A stretch of 64,000 nucleotides of DNA from Streptomyces sp. NBC_00250. Lineage in GTDB: Bacteria; Actinomycetota; Actinomycetes; Streptomycetales; Streptomycetaceae. The position numbers and the translations under genes were made by a program. Numbering within the stretch: position 1 is the first letter of the stretch; every line of letters begins with the position of its first letter. The notes under the pieces are model-generated. The model searched no databases. It was not told the DNA's origin and saw only the letters and a list, made by a program, of their open reading frames with translations. Positions 53,469-62,313 of the stretch are shown in pieces. The stretch covers positions 8,356,001 through 8,420,000 of the forward strand of contig NZ_CP108088.1 in the NCBI RefSeq assembly GCF_036192275.1, in the 5' to 3' direction.

Positions 53469-54026
53469 ATGCGTTGGCGTAGAGACCCTTCACGGCGCGC
53501 CCTCGTGAAGGAGTGCGAGAGACTGCTCGCCGATCTCCCTATCCCCGCTCCTTTCAGCGTCGAGGCGCTGGTGCGGAATATGGAGGGCGCGTTGGGTCGC
53601 CAGATTCAGCTAGTGCCACTGGATGACACCGACGGGGGCCTGGGCACAGCATGCGGCCTTCGGGTCAAAGCGCCGGAGTTCACGATCATTCTCTATCGCC
53701 GCCGTTCGTGTCGCAATCAAACCGAGCACATCATCCTCCATGAGCTCGCGCACGAGTGGCTGGACCACGGGACCTCCCTGACGGATGCCGAGATCGAGCG
53801 ATACGTCCCCGAGCGCGTTCGTCAGGAAGTCCTTCGGCGTTTCCCGTCGGCCCTGGTCCAAGGGCGCGTAGATTTCGGCAGCCCCGAGGAAAAGCAGGCC
53901 GAGCTTTCGGCCTCGTTGATAAAGCGGCTGGCGCGCCGTCAGTCGTTCACGGGAGATGACTTGGTCAGCCTCCTGGAGCATTCACTTGCTCATCCAGTCG
54001 CTGCTCCACCGCGGCGCCGAATCTAA
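53469..54026 (+). CDS. ImmA/IrrE-like zinc metallopeptidase-fold protein
   Basis: GGAG six bases before ATG 53469 supports a 185-residue protein. It has HELAHEWLDH at residues 91-100 (HExxH with a following Asp-His) and a short helical C-terminus. The upstream QTEHIILHELAHEW resembles the ImmA/IrrE peptidase group, which often cleaves XRE repressors on mobile elements. The following gene encodes a MAB_1171c-like membrane protein, a frequent partner. No cleavage target is known. Confidence 0.78.
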   Translation: MRWRRDPSRRALVKECERLLADLPIPAPFSVEALVRNMEGALGRQIQLVPLDDTDGGLGTACGLRVKAPEFTIILYRRRSCRNQTEHIILHELAHEWLDHGTSLTDAEIERYVPERVRQEVLRRFPSALVQGRVDFGSPEEKQAELSASLIKRLARRQSFTGDDLVSLLEHSLAHPVAAPPRRRI

Positions 54027-54176
54027 CCGCGATCGGCTGGCGACCGCCGAGGCACCGTTCCTGGCCTTACGGCTTCCGCCGCATCGCGCAGTCCACCTAC
54101 TGGCAGCTATGGCTGCGGTCAGCCGACCTTTCCGGGCCGGCGAAACGTGCAGCCGGCGCAGATATCCTCTGGTTCC

Positions 54177-55412
54177 GTGTTCGACTACATTAAATACCTT
54201 ACTGCGGCTGTGATGACCGTCATCGCCGTATGGCGATTCCCTGCAGTTCGGTACGCTGATGCTCACCGCCGGGCGCTCTGGGGCGGCTATGCGGGATTCG
54301 CCGTAGCTCTGTGGCTCTACACGCCAGCAGCAATGGATGCGGTGGATCGCATTCCTGTAGTGGACCTGAGCGCCTTGCTCAGGCACTTCGCCAGTACTGC
54401 AGCGATCATCGCGGCCCTGGCCTACGTCGCCACCAGCTACGGGAAGAGCTCGGAGACAGTCGTACCCCGGCACGTAGCGGTCTCCCGCCGGATCGCCCGC
54501 GCATCTTATGGCGTGGGGGCGATAGGTGTCATCCTGCTCACGGTCCTGTTTTTCACCGTGGTGGACCGCGACAAGCCGAGCCGAAACTTCCTCATCGACC
54601 ACGCTGGGCAATGGGGGGTTGCGGTCTACATGACCGTCTTCTACTTCTTCCCGCTCATCACGACCGCGGTTTGTGGCTACCAGTGGACGAGAGCGGCACG
54701 ACAGGCCGAGAGCACAAGCATGCGTGTCGGGCTGGGCTTGATGGGGCTTTCGATGTGGATGGGCCTGACCCATACAGCGGCCCGTATCAGCATCGTTTGG
54801 GCTACCGTCGCATTCCCTCTAAGCGCTACCACGGTGCAGCTGCTTGTAGATTCCACATCGATATGGATGAACGTGCTCTTCCTGATCGTTGCCGTAGGCG
54901 CGAGCATCCCCACCACCCGCGCGGCGGCGGCCCGATGGAAGACTTGGCGCACCCTTTGCAGGACTTACCCGCTCTGGTTTGACCTGGTGGATGCTTTTCC
55001 CGGGACGAGCCTGTATCCACCGGGAAGACGCCTCGCGGAACTCATGCACATCCGCGTCCCTATCGATGTTCGCCTGGACCGATGGACGCAGGACATTGCT
55101 GACGCTTGCGAGAAGCTGCGCTATTACGCTCCACGAGACTTGATGTTCGCCGCCGAGGACATCACCGCCTCGCACCCCGACCCAGAGCCGGCCGCGGAAG
55201 CGTACTGGATCAAGGCCGCACTCCAGGCCGCTGACACCGTGCCAGCCAATCTGTATGCCGCTGTCACCCTGCGAGAGAAGCCATTCGTTGACACCGACAG
55301 TGAATCGGCGTGGCTAGCACGAGTCAGCACGGCCTACTCGCACATCACCACGGATCAAGCCCGGGAGCTTCTCCTGCACTCCGCAGAGGTGGAATCCGAA
55401 CCGGGTCGGTAG
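54177..55412 (+). CDS. MAB_1171c-family putative transporter (multi-pass membrane protein)
   Basis: The GTG at 54177 gives a 411-residue protein with about seven hydrophobic helices in the first 265 residues (such as YIKYLTAAVMTVIAVW, GVGAIGVILLTVLFF and WMNVLFLIVAVGASI). A soluble tail follows (WKTWRTLCRTYPLWFDLVDA, LYPPGRRLAELMHIRVPIDV). This layout matches the MAB_1171c/DUF6545 family, of unknown function. TATCCT at 54163-54168 lies eight bases before the GTG, so the mRNA may be leaderless. It pairs with the ImmA-like gene upstream. Confidence 0.8.
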   Translation: MFDYIKYLTAAVMTVIAVWRFPAVRYADAHRRALWGGYAGFAVALWLYTPAAMDAVDRIPVVDLSALLRHFASTAAIIAALAYVATSYGKSSETVVPRHVAVSRRIARASYGVGAIGVILLTVLFFTVVDRDKPSRNFLIDHAGQWGVAVYMTVFYFFPLITTAVCGYQWTRAARQAESTSMRVGLGLMGLSMWMGLTHTAARISIVWATVAFPLSATTVQLLVDSTSIWMNVLFLIVAVGASIPTTRAAAARWKTWRTLCRTYPLWFDLVDAFPGTSLYPPGRRLAELMHIRVPIDVRLDRWTQDIADACEKLRYYAPRDLMFAAEDITASHPDPEPAAEAYWIKAALQAADTVPANLYAAVTLREKPFVDTDSESAWLARVSTAYSHITTDQARELLLHSAEVESEPGR

Positions 55413-55701
55413 CCTGCAATGAGGTTCACAGTCTGATTTCTCGGTTCAGACCCTATTTCCCGTCGAGCGGGACCAGGCTGCATAGCGATCTTGAATGGCG
55501 GGATGGTGAGTGAGATTTGGCACCATCTGCTGTATGAACTGGGCTGGTACCGTGGGTCATGCGGACTGATAGGTCATGCTCCGCCCCGTAAGTGCACCCC
55601 GGCCTGCGACGCACAGCTACTCCCGTCGCCACACGTAACCGGGCCGCGACGCTGTCCGTTCTGGATGGGCGTCCGAAATCTCAGCAATCTGGAGTTCTCG
55701 C

Positions 55702-56331
55702 ATGTCCAACCGCCGCACCGGCCTCATCCTCGATTTCGGAGGCGTTCTCACCACTCCGCTGCTGCCCGCAGTGCTCGCCTTCGAGCAGCGCGAGGGACTT
55801 CCACAGGGCGCCTGCCTCACGGCCCTGTACAAGGACGACGAGGGCGTCCGGATCACCAGCGACCTCGAGCGCGGAGCGGTCTCCCAGACCGAGTGGAACG
55901 AGTTTGCCGGCAAGATGCTGGGCGTGCCGGCTGGCAACTTGATGGGCCGCATCTTCGGCGACCTTCGCCCCGAGCCGCTGATGATCAGTGCGGCTGCCGC
56001 AGCGAGGCGAGCCGGGATCAAGGTGGGCATCCTGTCCAACTCCGTGGGCTTGACGCCTTGGGACCTGTACGACGGCTACGAGCTTGAGCGGCTGTACGAC
56101 GTCGTGGTGATCTCCGAGCAGCACCTGCTGCGCAAGCCTGACCCCGAGCTCTTCGAGATCACGCTCAAGCTCATGGATCTGCCGGCCGAGGAGTGCGTCT
56201 TCGTCGACGACACCGAGGGTTACGTCCAGGCAGCGGAGCAGCTCGGCCTCGCGGGGGTGCACAACCAGGACCCCCAGCAGACGGTGGCCACTCTCTCCGA
56301 GCTGCTCGGCGTGGACCTTACGGCGTCCTAG
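55702..56331 (+). CDS. HAD-superfamily hydrolase
   Basis: The 209-residue protein begins LILDFGGVLTTPLLPAVLAF, HAD motif I in the D-F-G-G-V form used by the IA/epoxide-hydrolase-N-like group. Motif II is GILSNS, motif III is the Lys in HLLRKPDPELFE and motif IV is CVFVDDTEG. It is a cytoplasmic phosphatase or dehalogenase-like enzyme with unknown substrate. A strong bidirectional terminator follows. Confidence 0.88.
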   Translation: MSNRRTGLILDFGGVLTTPLLPAVLAFEQREGLPQGACLTALYKDDEGVRITSDLERGAVSQTEWNEFAGKMLGVPAGNLMGRIFGDLRPEPLMISAAAAARRAGIKVGILSNSVGLTPWDLYDGYELERLYDVVVISEQHLLRKPDPELFEITLKLMDLPAEECVFVDDTEGYVQAAEQLGLAGVHNQDPQQTVATLSELLGVDLTAS

Positions 56332-56530
56332 CCCGGCGTCGGCCGCTCGGCGGTCCGACCGGTCCCGATGTCGGAACTGAGCCATCGCCCCTGCTCGCCC
56401 ACACCTCGGCACAGCAAAGTTGCCCAGGACGTCGACGTTCGCCCGCCGAGGCAGGCAGTCGCGGTAGCAGTGGCCGCGGAGGGTGAGCAAGCCTCCGCCT
56501 CCGGCGTTGGAGCGCCGGGAACAGCAAGAT

Positions 56531-56581
56531 CGAAGGGACTACGGCGATACCTCAGCAAGGGGTATCGCCGTAGTCCCTTCG
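56531..56581. terminator. 21-bp perfect stem, bidirectional terminator
   Basis: Bases 56531-56551 and 56561-56581 are exact reverse complements, starting CGAAGGGACTACGGCGATAC, around a nine-base loop. It lies between the convergent HAD and XRE genes. The rest of 56332-56723 shows no gene. Confidence 0.85.
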
Positions 56582-56723
56582 CTGTTGTCGGCCATTGACG
56601 CGGCTGCGAAACAGCTCGTACCGGCCTTGTCCACGCACGGTCGACGGTCCGTATCAGCTACCAAGCCGGCAGAGCGGATACACCTCGGACGTCCAAGCCC
56701 GCGAGTAGTGCTGACCGGCGGCG

Positions 56724-57596
56724 TCACTCCCCGTCGTGCACCTCGGGCAGCTTGTGCTTGAGCTCTCCGACGAGCTCGTTGATGTGGGCCATCATCTCGG
56801 CAGACAGGCCCCTGCTGTTGCCGCGGGCAGCCAGGCCGAGGATCTGCCCTCGGTGAATCGAGCCGAGGAAGCGGAGTGCCTCCAGGAACTCGCGGGCCGC
56901 AGGGTCGACCTGGGCATCGTCCTGGAAGAGGGCCGCGTCGACCTGGAGCGCCTCGGCTAGGCCGGCACGCACCACATCAGAAGCCTCCGTCGTGGCACCC
57001 GCGCGAAGAGCATCGATGTCGCCGGCGGTGACGGCCGCCACGCCCGCATGCTCATTGACGAGCCGTGCGATTTCCTCATCAGAGGGCGCTTCCTGACCAA
57101 CGTACCCGTGCTGCAGGAGGTAGTTGATCTTCTCTCCGACCGTGCGGGGGGCGGACGCCTGCTCGTCACGCGGGGCCCTGGGGCGAAGCCCGAACGAGCA
57201 GTCCTGGGCGTCCGACAGTTGCTCTGCGGTCACCCCGTACGCCCGTGCGAGCGGCTGCACGTAAGCATCGCTGAGTCGGCGCCGGCCGGATTCGGCGTTA
57301 CTCACCGGTACGCGGCTCGCGCCGATGATCGCAGCGGCCTGCGCCACGCTGAGGCCGGCGTCGCAGCGCAGGAGCTGCAGGTCCGGTGGACCGTCATGGG
57401 GGAAGAGGGCATCGAGCGGCTGGCCAAGCGCCGCGGCGATCGCGGGAAGCTTCTCGCCCTTGGGGAAGTCCTGGCCGCTCTCCCATCTCGCGATAGTGGG
57501 GGCGCTGACGCCCACCATCTCGGCCAACTCCTTCTGGTGGAGGTCCTTGCCCCGCCGGACAGCACGTACGCGACTGCCGTCGAACTGACGTGGCAC
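56724..57596 (-). CDS. Regulator with two tandem XRE HTH domains
   Basis: AGGAG five bases before GTG 57596 sets the start of this 290-residue protein. HTH 1 is GKDLHQKELAEMVGVSAPTI with ARWESG. HTH 2 is AGLSVAQAAAIIGASRVPVS with NAESGRRRLSDAYV. A helical C-terminus (APSDEEIARLVNEHAGVAAV) may be a sensor or dimer part. On an element carrying an ImmA-like protease, it is a candidate element repressor and protease target. Confidence 0.85.
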   Translation of the reverse strand: MPRQFDGSRVRAVRRGKDLHQKELAEMVGVSAPTIARWESGQDFPKGEKLPAIAAALGQPLDALFPHDGPPDLQLLRCDAGLSVAQAAAIIGASRVPVSNAESGRRRLSDAYVQPLARAYGVTAEQLSDAQDCSFGLRPRAPRDEQASAPRTVGEKINYLLQHGYVGQEAPSDEEIARLVNEHAGVAAVTAGDIDALRAGATTEASDVVRAGLAEALQVDAALFQDDAQVDPAAREFLEALRFLGSIHRGQILGLAARGNSRGLSAEMMAHINELVGELKHKLPEVHDGE

Positions 57597-58156
57597 ATGA
57601 ACTCCTGCAGGGCGGCTATCGGGCCCGTGGTGGGGGCCTCTGGAGCAACTGTAATCCAGACTTGATACATCTGCGCAACTGACGTACGTTTCCGTATCGC
57701 ACCTGGTCGTCAGGCTCCGGCTCTCTATGGCGCCAGGCCCTGGGGACCCCTATGCATGTTGCGTTGTCGTGCCGACTTGCGCAACGCGCCGTCGGATCCG
57801 GTTATCCAGTCGTTGTCGGCCGTTCGCGGCGCCACCTTCACCGATACCGGCCGTCGCGAGCCCTGTGTGACCTGCAACGAGCCGGGGATGGACTTGCCGC
57901 AGGTGTCTACGTATGTTCGTCGTCCCCCGCCGGGCGGCGCCCCGGGAGAGGGGTGGAACGAGCACCAGAGAGGAGGCGGGGCAAATGTGAGCGCACGGCC
58001 CATGACGTGGCTGGGCAACTGAAACCGGCGCCCGGGAGCTACCAACTCCCAAGCGCCGGGCCGGCACCCCGAGAGGTGCCAATTCACATCACGCGGGTGG
58101 CAGGGCTTCTTGCACGAGACCGCCGCACCGCGCTCCTACGAAAAACGGAGTATCGC
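57597..58156. other. Intergenic leader region of the replication genes
   Basis: No gene is supported. Two tandem hairpins occupy 58025-58080 and are listed separately. GTTGCG and CGCAAC inverted arms near 57760 and AT-richer DNA at 57655-57710 are likely control sites for the divergent XRE gene and the rightward operon. Confidence 0.45.
58025..58080 (+). promoter_or_regulatory. Two tandem hairpins upstream of the replication operon
   Basis: CCGGCGC (58025-58031) with GGGAG pairs with CTCCC and GCGCCGG (58053-58059) as a two-step stem. GGCACC (58063-58068) pairs with GGTGCC (58075-58080). They lie about 80-130 bases before the first gene of the operon and may act as a structured leader, attenuator or origin feature. 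Confidence 0.5.
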
Positions 58157-58483
58157 ATGCTCGCCATGCCGAGCGGAACCCTGACCTGCCCGGACACCGA
58201 CCGCCGACACCGCCTCGCGGCCCAGCTCGCCGCCGTGATCCCGGGCGCGGCCACAATCCGGGTCAGCCTCAACGATCCGAAGCAGAAGTGGCCCCACCTG
58301 CACGCCATCGTCAAGGACGCGGCCGGGAAGACCCTGGAGCCGAACCGTACGACCGTTCGGGTCGCCGCCCGCTGGATCCTGCGCGTCTGGCCGGAGGCGG
58401 ACTGGACCCGGCCGCACGTCTTCGAGCTCTCCGACGCCGCCCTCACCCGCAGCGACCTGACCGCCACCGGTCGGGGCCGCTGA
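58157..58483 (+). CDS. Small conserved protein of integrated actinobacterial elements
   Basis: ATG 58157 (ACGGAG upstream) gives 108 residues, including AAQLAAVIPGAATIRVSLND, WPHLHAIVKDAAGKTLEPNR and AARWILRVWPEADWTRPHVF. I cannot name the family. It is first in a tightly packed operon whose next gene starts one base after its stop, and it has no signal or membrane segment. A role in replication or maintenance of the element is likely. Confidence 0.7.
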   Translation: MLAMPSGTLTCPDTDRRHRLAAQLAAVIPGAATIRVSLNDPKQKWPHLHAIVKDAAGKTLEPNRTTVRVAARWILRVWPEADWTRPHVFELSDAALTRSDLTATGRGR

Positions 58484-58484
58484 C

Positions 58485-59504
58485 ATGGCGCGGATACGGA
58501 CCATCAAGCCGGAGGCGTTCTTCTCCGAGTCGCTCGCCGAAGTGAGCGTCGAGGCCGAGCGGACCTTCTTCGGGCTGCTCACGCAGTCCGACGACCACGG
58601 CCGCCACCGTGACAACGCCGCGATCATCGCCGGGCTCCTCTGGCCCCTCCGTGCCGAGCACACCTCGGTCCACGTCGAAGACGACCTCCACCAGCTCGCG
58701 ACCGCCGGCCTGATCTGCCGGTACACGGGCTGTGACGGCCGCCGCTACCTCCACATCGTGACCTGGTCCGAGCACCAGAAGATCGACAAGCCGAGCCAGT
58801 CTCGCCTGCCCTCCTGCCCGCAGCACCAGGCCGCCGCCCGGTGCGCCCCCTGCAAGGGCGCCTGCACCAAGCGGGCCGAGGACTCGTCCACCACTCGCCG
58901 CGGACTCGCCGAGGCTTCGCCGAACACTCCCCGAACCCTTGATCCGCCCCCGCCATCCACCGCGATTCTTCGCGAGCACGCGGACGAGACCTTCGCCGCC
59001 CGTCAGGACGCCTTCGAGGACATCGTCGGAACCCGTCACCACGAGGGTGCGAAAAGCGCAGGTCAGAACGCATTCGTCGAGGACTCCCCGAACCCTCCCC
59101 GAAAGCTCGGAGAAGGTTCGGCGCCTGGATCTAGGATCTTGGATCCTGGATCTCTTGTCCCTACGGGGCGCACGGCGCCCGCAGATGGCGTCTCGGCCAA
59201 TCAGCTCGTCGGCGAGTACGTCGCCGCCTGCGACGAGCGCCCGCCCAGCGACGTGATCGGACACCTCGGCCGGATCACCAAGAAGCTCCTGGGCGAGGGC
59301 ATCACCCCGGAGCACATCCGCGCCGGGCTGGCGAACTTCGCGGCCAACCCCAAGCACCCGAGCGTGCTGACCAGCATGGTCAACGAGGCCATGAACGCCC
59401 GCTCCGGCGGTTTGGCGCGACCGGGAATCCGGCCTAACGTGCCCGCCCACCAGGCGTGGACCAACCCGTCCAACGCCGCTGCCGCCTACGCCGAGGACCT
59501 GTGA
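58485..59504 (+). CDS. Phage/plasmid-type replication initiator with internal iterons
   Basis: The 339-residue protein begins MARIRTIKPEAFFSESLAEV, then VEAERTFFGLLTQSDDHGRH. This is the winged-helix N-terminus typical of phage replisome organisers and Rep-like proteins of Streptomyces elements. A variable linker (residues about 130-240) follows, then a helical C-terminal part (ANQLVGEYVAACDERPPSD). The linker DNA carries four 7-bp GGATC repeats at 59127-59154. This recalls phages in which the origin lies inside the initiator gene. The adjacent DnaC-like gene supports the assignment. Confidence 0.75.
   Translation: MARIRTIKPEAFFSESLAEVSVEAERTFFGLLTQSDDHGRHRDNAAIIAGLLWPLRAEHTSVHVEDDLHQLATAGLICRYTGCDGRRYLHIVTWSEHQKIDKPSQSRLPSCPQHQAAARCAPCKGACTKRAEDSSTTRRGLAEASPNTPRTLDPPPPSTAILREHADETFAARQDAFEDIVGTRHHEGAKSAGQNAFVEDSPNPPRKLGEGSAPGSRILDPGSLVPTGRTAPADGVSANQLVGEYVAACDERPPSDVIGHLGRITKKLLGEGITPEHIRAGLANFAANPKHPSVLTSMVNEAMNARSGGLARPGIRPNVPAHQAWTNPSNAAAAYAEDL
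59127..59154 (+). repeat. Four tandem 7-bp GGATCYN iterons
   Basis: GGATCTA, GGATCTT, GGATCCT and GGATCTC follow one another without gaps inside the initiator gene. They are more AT-rich than the surrounding sequence. They are a candidate replication origin. Confidence 0.6.
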
Positions 59505-60202
59505 TGCGCACCCGTCACCGCGAACCGCAGACCATCGGCGAGGGCACCCTGGACCGGATGGCCCGGATCCTGGCCGCCCGCAACATCGACTCCGCCGCCG
59601 CACAGGCCGAGGAGCCCGAGCCGTACTCCCCGCTGGAGGCCCTGTCGGCCGGGATGCCCCCGCGCTACCGGGCCGCTGTCGCCGACCACCCCCAGGTCCT
59701 GGCCTGGGTCCGGACCGTCACCGAGGCCGCCGTCGCTCCCAACCAGGGAGCCAGGCGACAGGTCACCACCGGCCCCAGCCTGCTGATGGCCGGCGTCGTC
59801 GGCGCGGGCAAGACGCACCAGGCGTACGGCGCCGTCCGGCGGCTGGTGCAGAGTGGAGTCGGCGTGCGCTGGCGCGCGGCCACCGCCGCCGACCTGTACG
59901 CCGACCTGCGGCCCCGTCCCGGAGCCGACAGCGAGCGGGAGCTGGCGGCCGTCAGCCGCTGCCCGCTGCTGATCATCGACGACCTTGGCGCGGCCAAGGC
60001 CAGCGAGTGGGTCGAGGAAGTGACGTACCGGCTGATCAACCGCCGGTACAACTACGAGCTTCCGACCCTGATCACCACCAACCTGGCGATCAGTGACCTC
60101 CGGGCCCACCTCGGTGACCGCGTCGCATCCCGGCTCGCACAGATGACCACCCGGGTCGAGTTCGAGCCGGTCGACCGCAGACGCCACCGTCTCGCGGCCT
60201 GA
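59504..60202 (+). CDS. DnaC/IstB-like ATPase (helicase loader)
   Basis: ATG 59504 overlaps the initiator stop by one base. The 232-residue AAA+ protein has Walker A AGVVGAGKTH, Walker B LLIIDDLGAAK, sensor 1 (LPTLITTNLAI) and an Arg finger near DRVASRLAQM. DnaC-like proteins load the replicative helicase at an origin. The pairing with the initiator gene matches phage and element replication modules. Confidence 0.86.
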   Translation: MRTRHREPQTIGEGTLDRMARILAARNIDSAAAQAEEPEPYSPLEALSAGMPPRYRAAVADHPQVLAWVRTVTEAAVAPNQGARRQVTTGPSLLMAGVVGAGKTHQAYGAVRRLVQSGVGVRWRAATAADLYADLRPRPGADSERELAAVSRCPLLIIDDLGAAKASEWVEEVTYRLINRRYNYELPTLITTNLAISDLRAHLGDRVASRLAQMTTRVEFEPVDRRRHRLAA

Positions 60203-60320
60203 CCCGCCCCAGGCCAACATGCCGGGCCGCGCCCTCTGCGCGCCGCCCCGAGCACCTCCCCGACCCAGCGCACCTCTCCGCCAACGCCCCTGCGCGCGGA
60301 GAGCGATCGGAGCACCCCGC

Positions 60321-60887
60321 ATGACCAGCACGACGATCCGCCCTGCTCGCCACCGGTCGCTCGGCGACCACACCTGGCAGGTCGATGCCGTCTGCCAGAG
60401 CACCGAGTACAACCCGGTGGACCCCGAGATCTTCTTCCCGGCCCCCGACGAGACCGACAAGATCACCGCAGCGAAGGCGCTGTGCGGCCAGTGCCCGGTC
60501 CGCCGCACCTGTCTGGACGCAGCCCTGGAAGGCAACGACACCGACGGCATCCGAGGCGGACTGACCGAGGAGGAGCGCGGACCTCTCCACGGGAAGATCG
60601 CCCACCGCCTCGACTACAGCCGTGTCAACGACACCATCGCCGGACGCGACGTCCACCTCACCACCGCCGAGCGCACTGCGGTCGTCCACGCCGCCTACCG
60701 CCACGGAGTGACCGAGCAGCGCCTGGCCTGGCTCCTGAAGATCAGCGGGGAGCACGCCAAGAAGCTCTACCGCGAACTCCGCCGTGCCCTGAGCCACCGA
60801 GACTTGAACCAGCCCGAGTCGGACACCGCCCCATCCGAGGCCGCCGGCGAGCACCTGGGCCGCGACGACTTCGGGACGGCGGCGTGA
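60321..60887 (+). CDS. WhiB-like iron-sulfur regulator
   Basis: ATG 60321 (GGAG upstream) yields 188 residues. The four cysteines of a WhiB cluster are seen: one in DAVCQSTE and three in LCGQCPVRRTCLDAAL, followed by the GIRGGLTEEER signature that contacts sigma. The C-terminal half has a further HTH-like helical region (LTTAERTAVVHAAYRHG). It probably regulates transfer or replication genes of the element. The stop overlaps the next gene (GTGA). Confidence 0.9.
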   Translation: MTSTTIRPARHRSLGDHTWQVDAVCQSTEYNPVDPEIFFPAPDETDKITAAKALCGQCPVRRTCLDAALEGNDTDGIRGGLTEEERGPLHGKIAHRLDYSRVNDTIAGRDVHLTTAERTAVVHAAYRHGVTEQRLAWLLKISGEHAKKLYRELRRALSHRDLNQPESDTAPSEAAGEHLGRDDFGTAA

Positions 60888-61999
60888 CCGCCACGACCGT
60901 GCCGAAGACTGCGCACATATCCGGCTGGGACCGAGCGGCCGTCATCGCCCTCGGCGGCGCGGGGTGCGCCCTGTCGTACGACGCCCTCCAGCAGATGGCC
61001 GTCGCCATCCACATCCGAGGCTTCCTCACCTACCTCTTCCCCCTGGTGATCGACGGGTTCATCGCCTACGGCATCCGAGCCCTCCTGGTCCTCCGTGACG
61101 CACCCCTGCGCGCCCGGCTCTACGTCTGGACGCTCTTCGGCACGGCCACCGCCGCCAGCATCTGGGCCAACGCACTCCACGCGGTACGGCTCAACGAGGA
61201 AGCGGTCGCCGGCACCGGGCTGCGGCTCGGCAACACGGTGGTCGCGGTGCTGTCCACCATCGCCCCTCTCGCACTGGCCGGTGCCGTCCACCTCTACATC
61301 CTCATCGCCCGGAAGCCGGTCGGGCACGCTGACCGCGAGGACGTCGGTCAGACCGGTGACCTCGGTCAGGGTGACCGGCGCGACGGCATCGAGGTCACCC
61401 GGGCCGACCGGGTCGGTCAGCGACCGGAGTCCGGTCAGGTCGAAGCCGGACAGCCGGTCACTGACCCGACCGGCCGGCCCCCGCTGTCCCTGGAGAAGCG
61501 GGTGCCCGCTCCTCGGTCACTGACCGGGGGCAGTGACCCGGTGGACAGCGGTATCCCGGTCATCGGCCGTCCGGGCAACGCCGCCTCGGTCACTGGCCAC
61601 CCCGGTCAGCCGGACAGGGGGGCTGACCGGGCGGGTCAGCCGGACGCGGTGCCGGGCACCGGCCTTCCGGCCACTCCGCCGGCGGTCACCGGTCACCCCG
61701 GTCAGCCGGACGAGGGCGCTGACCGGGCCGGTCAGCCGGGCACCGAGCCGCCGGTCACCGGCCTCCCGGTCACCGACCGGGAAGCTCGGACACCGAGTGT
61801 CCGGCGGTCCGACCCGGACACCGAGGAGCTACTGAAAATCGCCCGGTCAGCGGTCAGGGCCGAGGACAAGCTGACCCGCAAGGTGGTCGCCCAGGCGATC
61901 CGAGGTCAGCAGATCCCCCTGTCCAGCGACACCCTGACCGCCCTGATGGCCCAGCTTCGCCAGCAGCACGGACAGCCGGTCACCTCCGCCCGGAACTGA
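60884..61999 (+). CDS. DUF2637 membrane protein with repeat-rich tail
   Basis: GTG 60884 gives a 371-residue protein. Four hydrophobic helices (AAVIALGGAGCALSYDAL, LTYLFPLVIDGFIAYGIRAL, WTLFGTATAASIWANAL, VVAVLSTIAPLALAGAVHL) form the DUF2637 domain common on actinobacterial plasmids and prophages. A tail of about 200 residues is rich in Gly, Gln, Pro, Val, Thr and Asp (repeats of GHPGQPD and GADRAGQP). A short helical end follows (ELLKIARSAVRAEDKLTRKV). Its function is unknown; it may act in transfer or spread. Confidence 0.82.
   Translation: MTATTVPKTAHISGWDRAAVIALGGAGCALSYDALQQMAVAIHIRGFLTYLFPLVIDGFIAYGIRALLVLRDAPLRARLYVWTLFGTATAASIWANALHAVRLNEEAVAGTGLRLGNTVVAVLSTIAPLALAGAVHLYILIARKPVGHADREDVGQTGDLGQGDRRDGIEVTRADRVGQRPESGQVEAGQPVTDPTGRPPLSLEKRVPAPRSLTGGSDPVDSGIPVIGRPGNAASVTGHPGQPDRGADRAGQPDAVPGTGLPATPPAVTGHPGQPDEGADRAGQPGTEPPVTGLPVTDREARTPSVRRSDPDTEELLKIARSAVRAEDKLTRKVVAQAIRGQQIPLSSDTLTALMAQLRQQHGQPVTSARN
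61345..61860 (+). repeat. Dense degenerate GGTCA/TGACC repeat array
   Basis: About twenty GGTCA and roughly ten TGACC pentamers, mostly as CCGGTCA or GGTCAGCCGG, occur within the tail of the DUF2637 gene (counted by eye). A larger near-duplicate unit around CACCCCGGTCAGCCGGAC appears at about 61598 and 61693. Confidence 0.7.
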
Positions 62000-62088
62000 C
62001 CGGACACCACGGAGTGGGTGACCGAGCCGGTCACCCGCCCCCGGTCCCCCACCCCACATCCCTCTCGAAACGAGCGGAGAACACCCCC

Positions 62089-62313
62089 GTGCGCACCCAC
62101 CCGGCCACCCCCGCCGAGGTCGACTCCTGGCTGTCCGTCCTGCACCAGCGCGGCCACCTCCACCGCGCCCAGCCCGGTCCCGACACCACCTGGATCGTGC
62201 AGCGAGAGCAGCACGATCGCCCCCGGACCCTTCACCACCCGGTCCTCGCCATGGACTGGATCGAGGAACTCGTCCGAGAAATCCGGCAGCAGAACCCCGA
62301 GACGAGCCGGTGA
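62089..62313 (+). CDS. Small hypothetical protein of the mobilization operon
   Basis: GTG 62089 with GGAG upstream encodes 74 residues (VRTHPATPAEVDSWLSVLHQ, AMDWIEELVREIRQQNPE). It is hydrophilic with a C-terminal helix. The stop overlaps the next GTG as GTGA. Function is unknown; the position immediately before mobC suggests a part in mobilization. Confidence 0.65.
   Translation: MRTHPATPAEVDSWLSVLHQRGHLHRAQPGPDTTWIVQREQHDRPRTLHHPVLAMDWIEELVREIRQQNPETSR

Noticed and set aside
61345..61860. CRISPR-like array
   Set aside because: The repeats are short, irregular and inside a coding frame; there are no constant spacers and no cas genes in the window.
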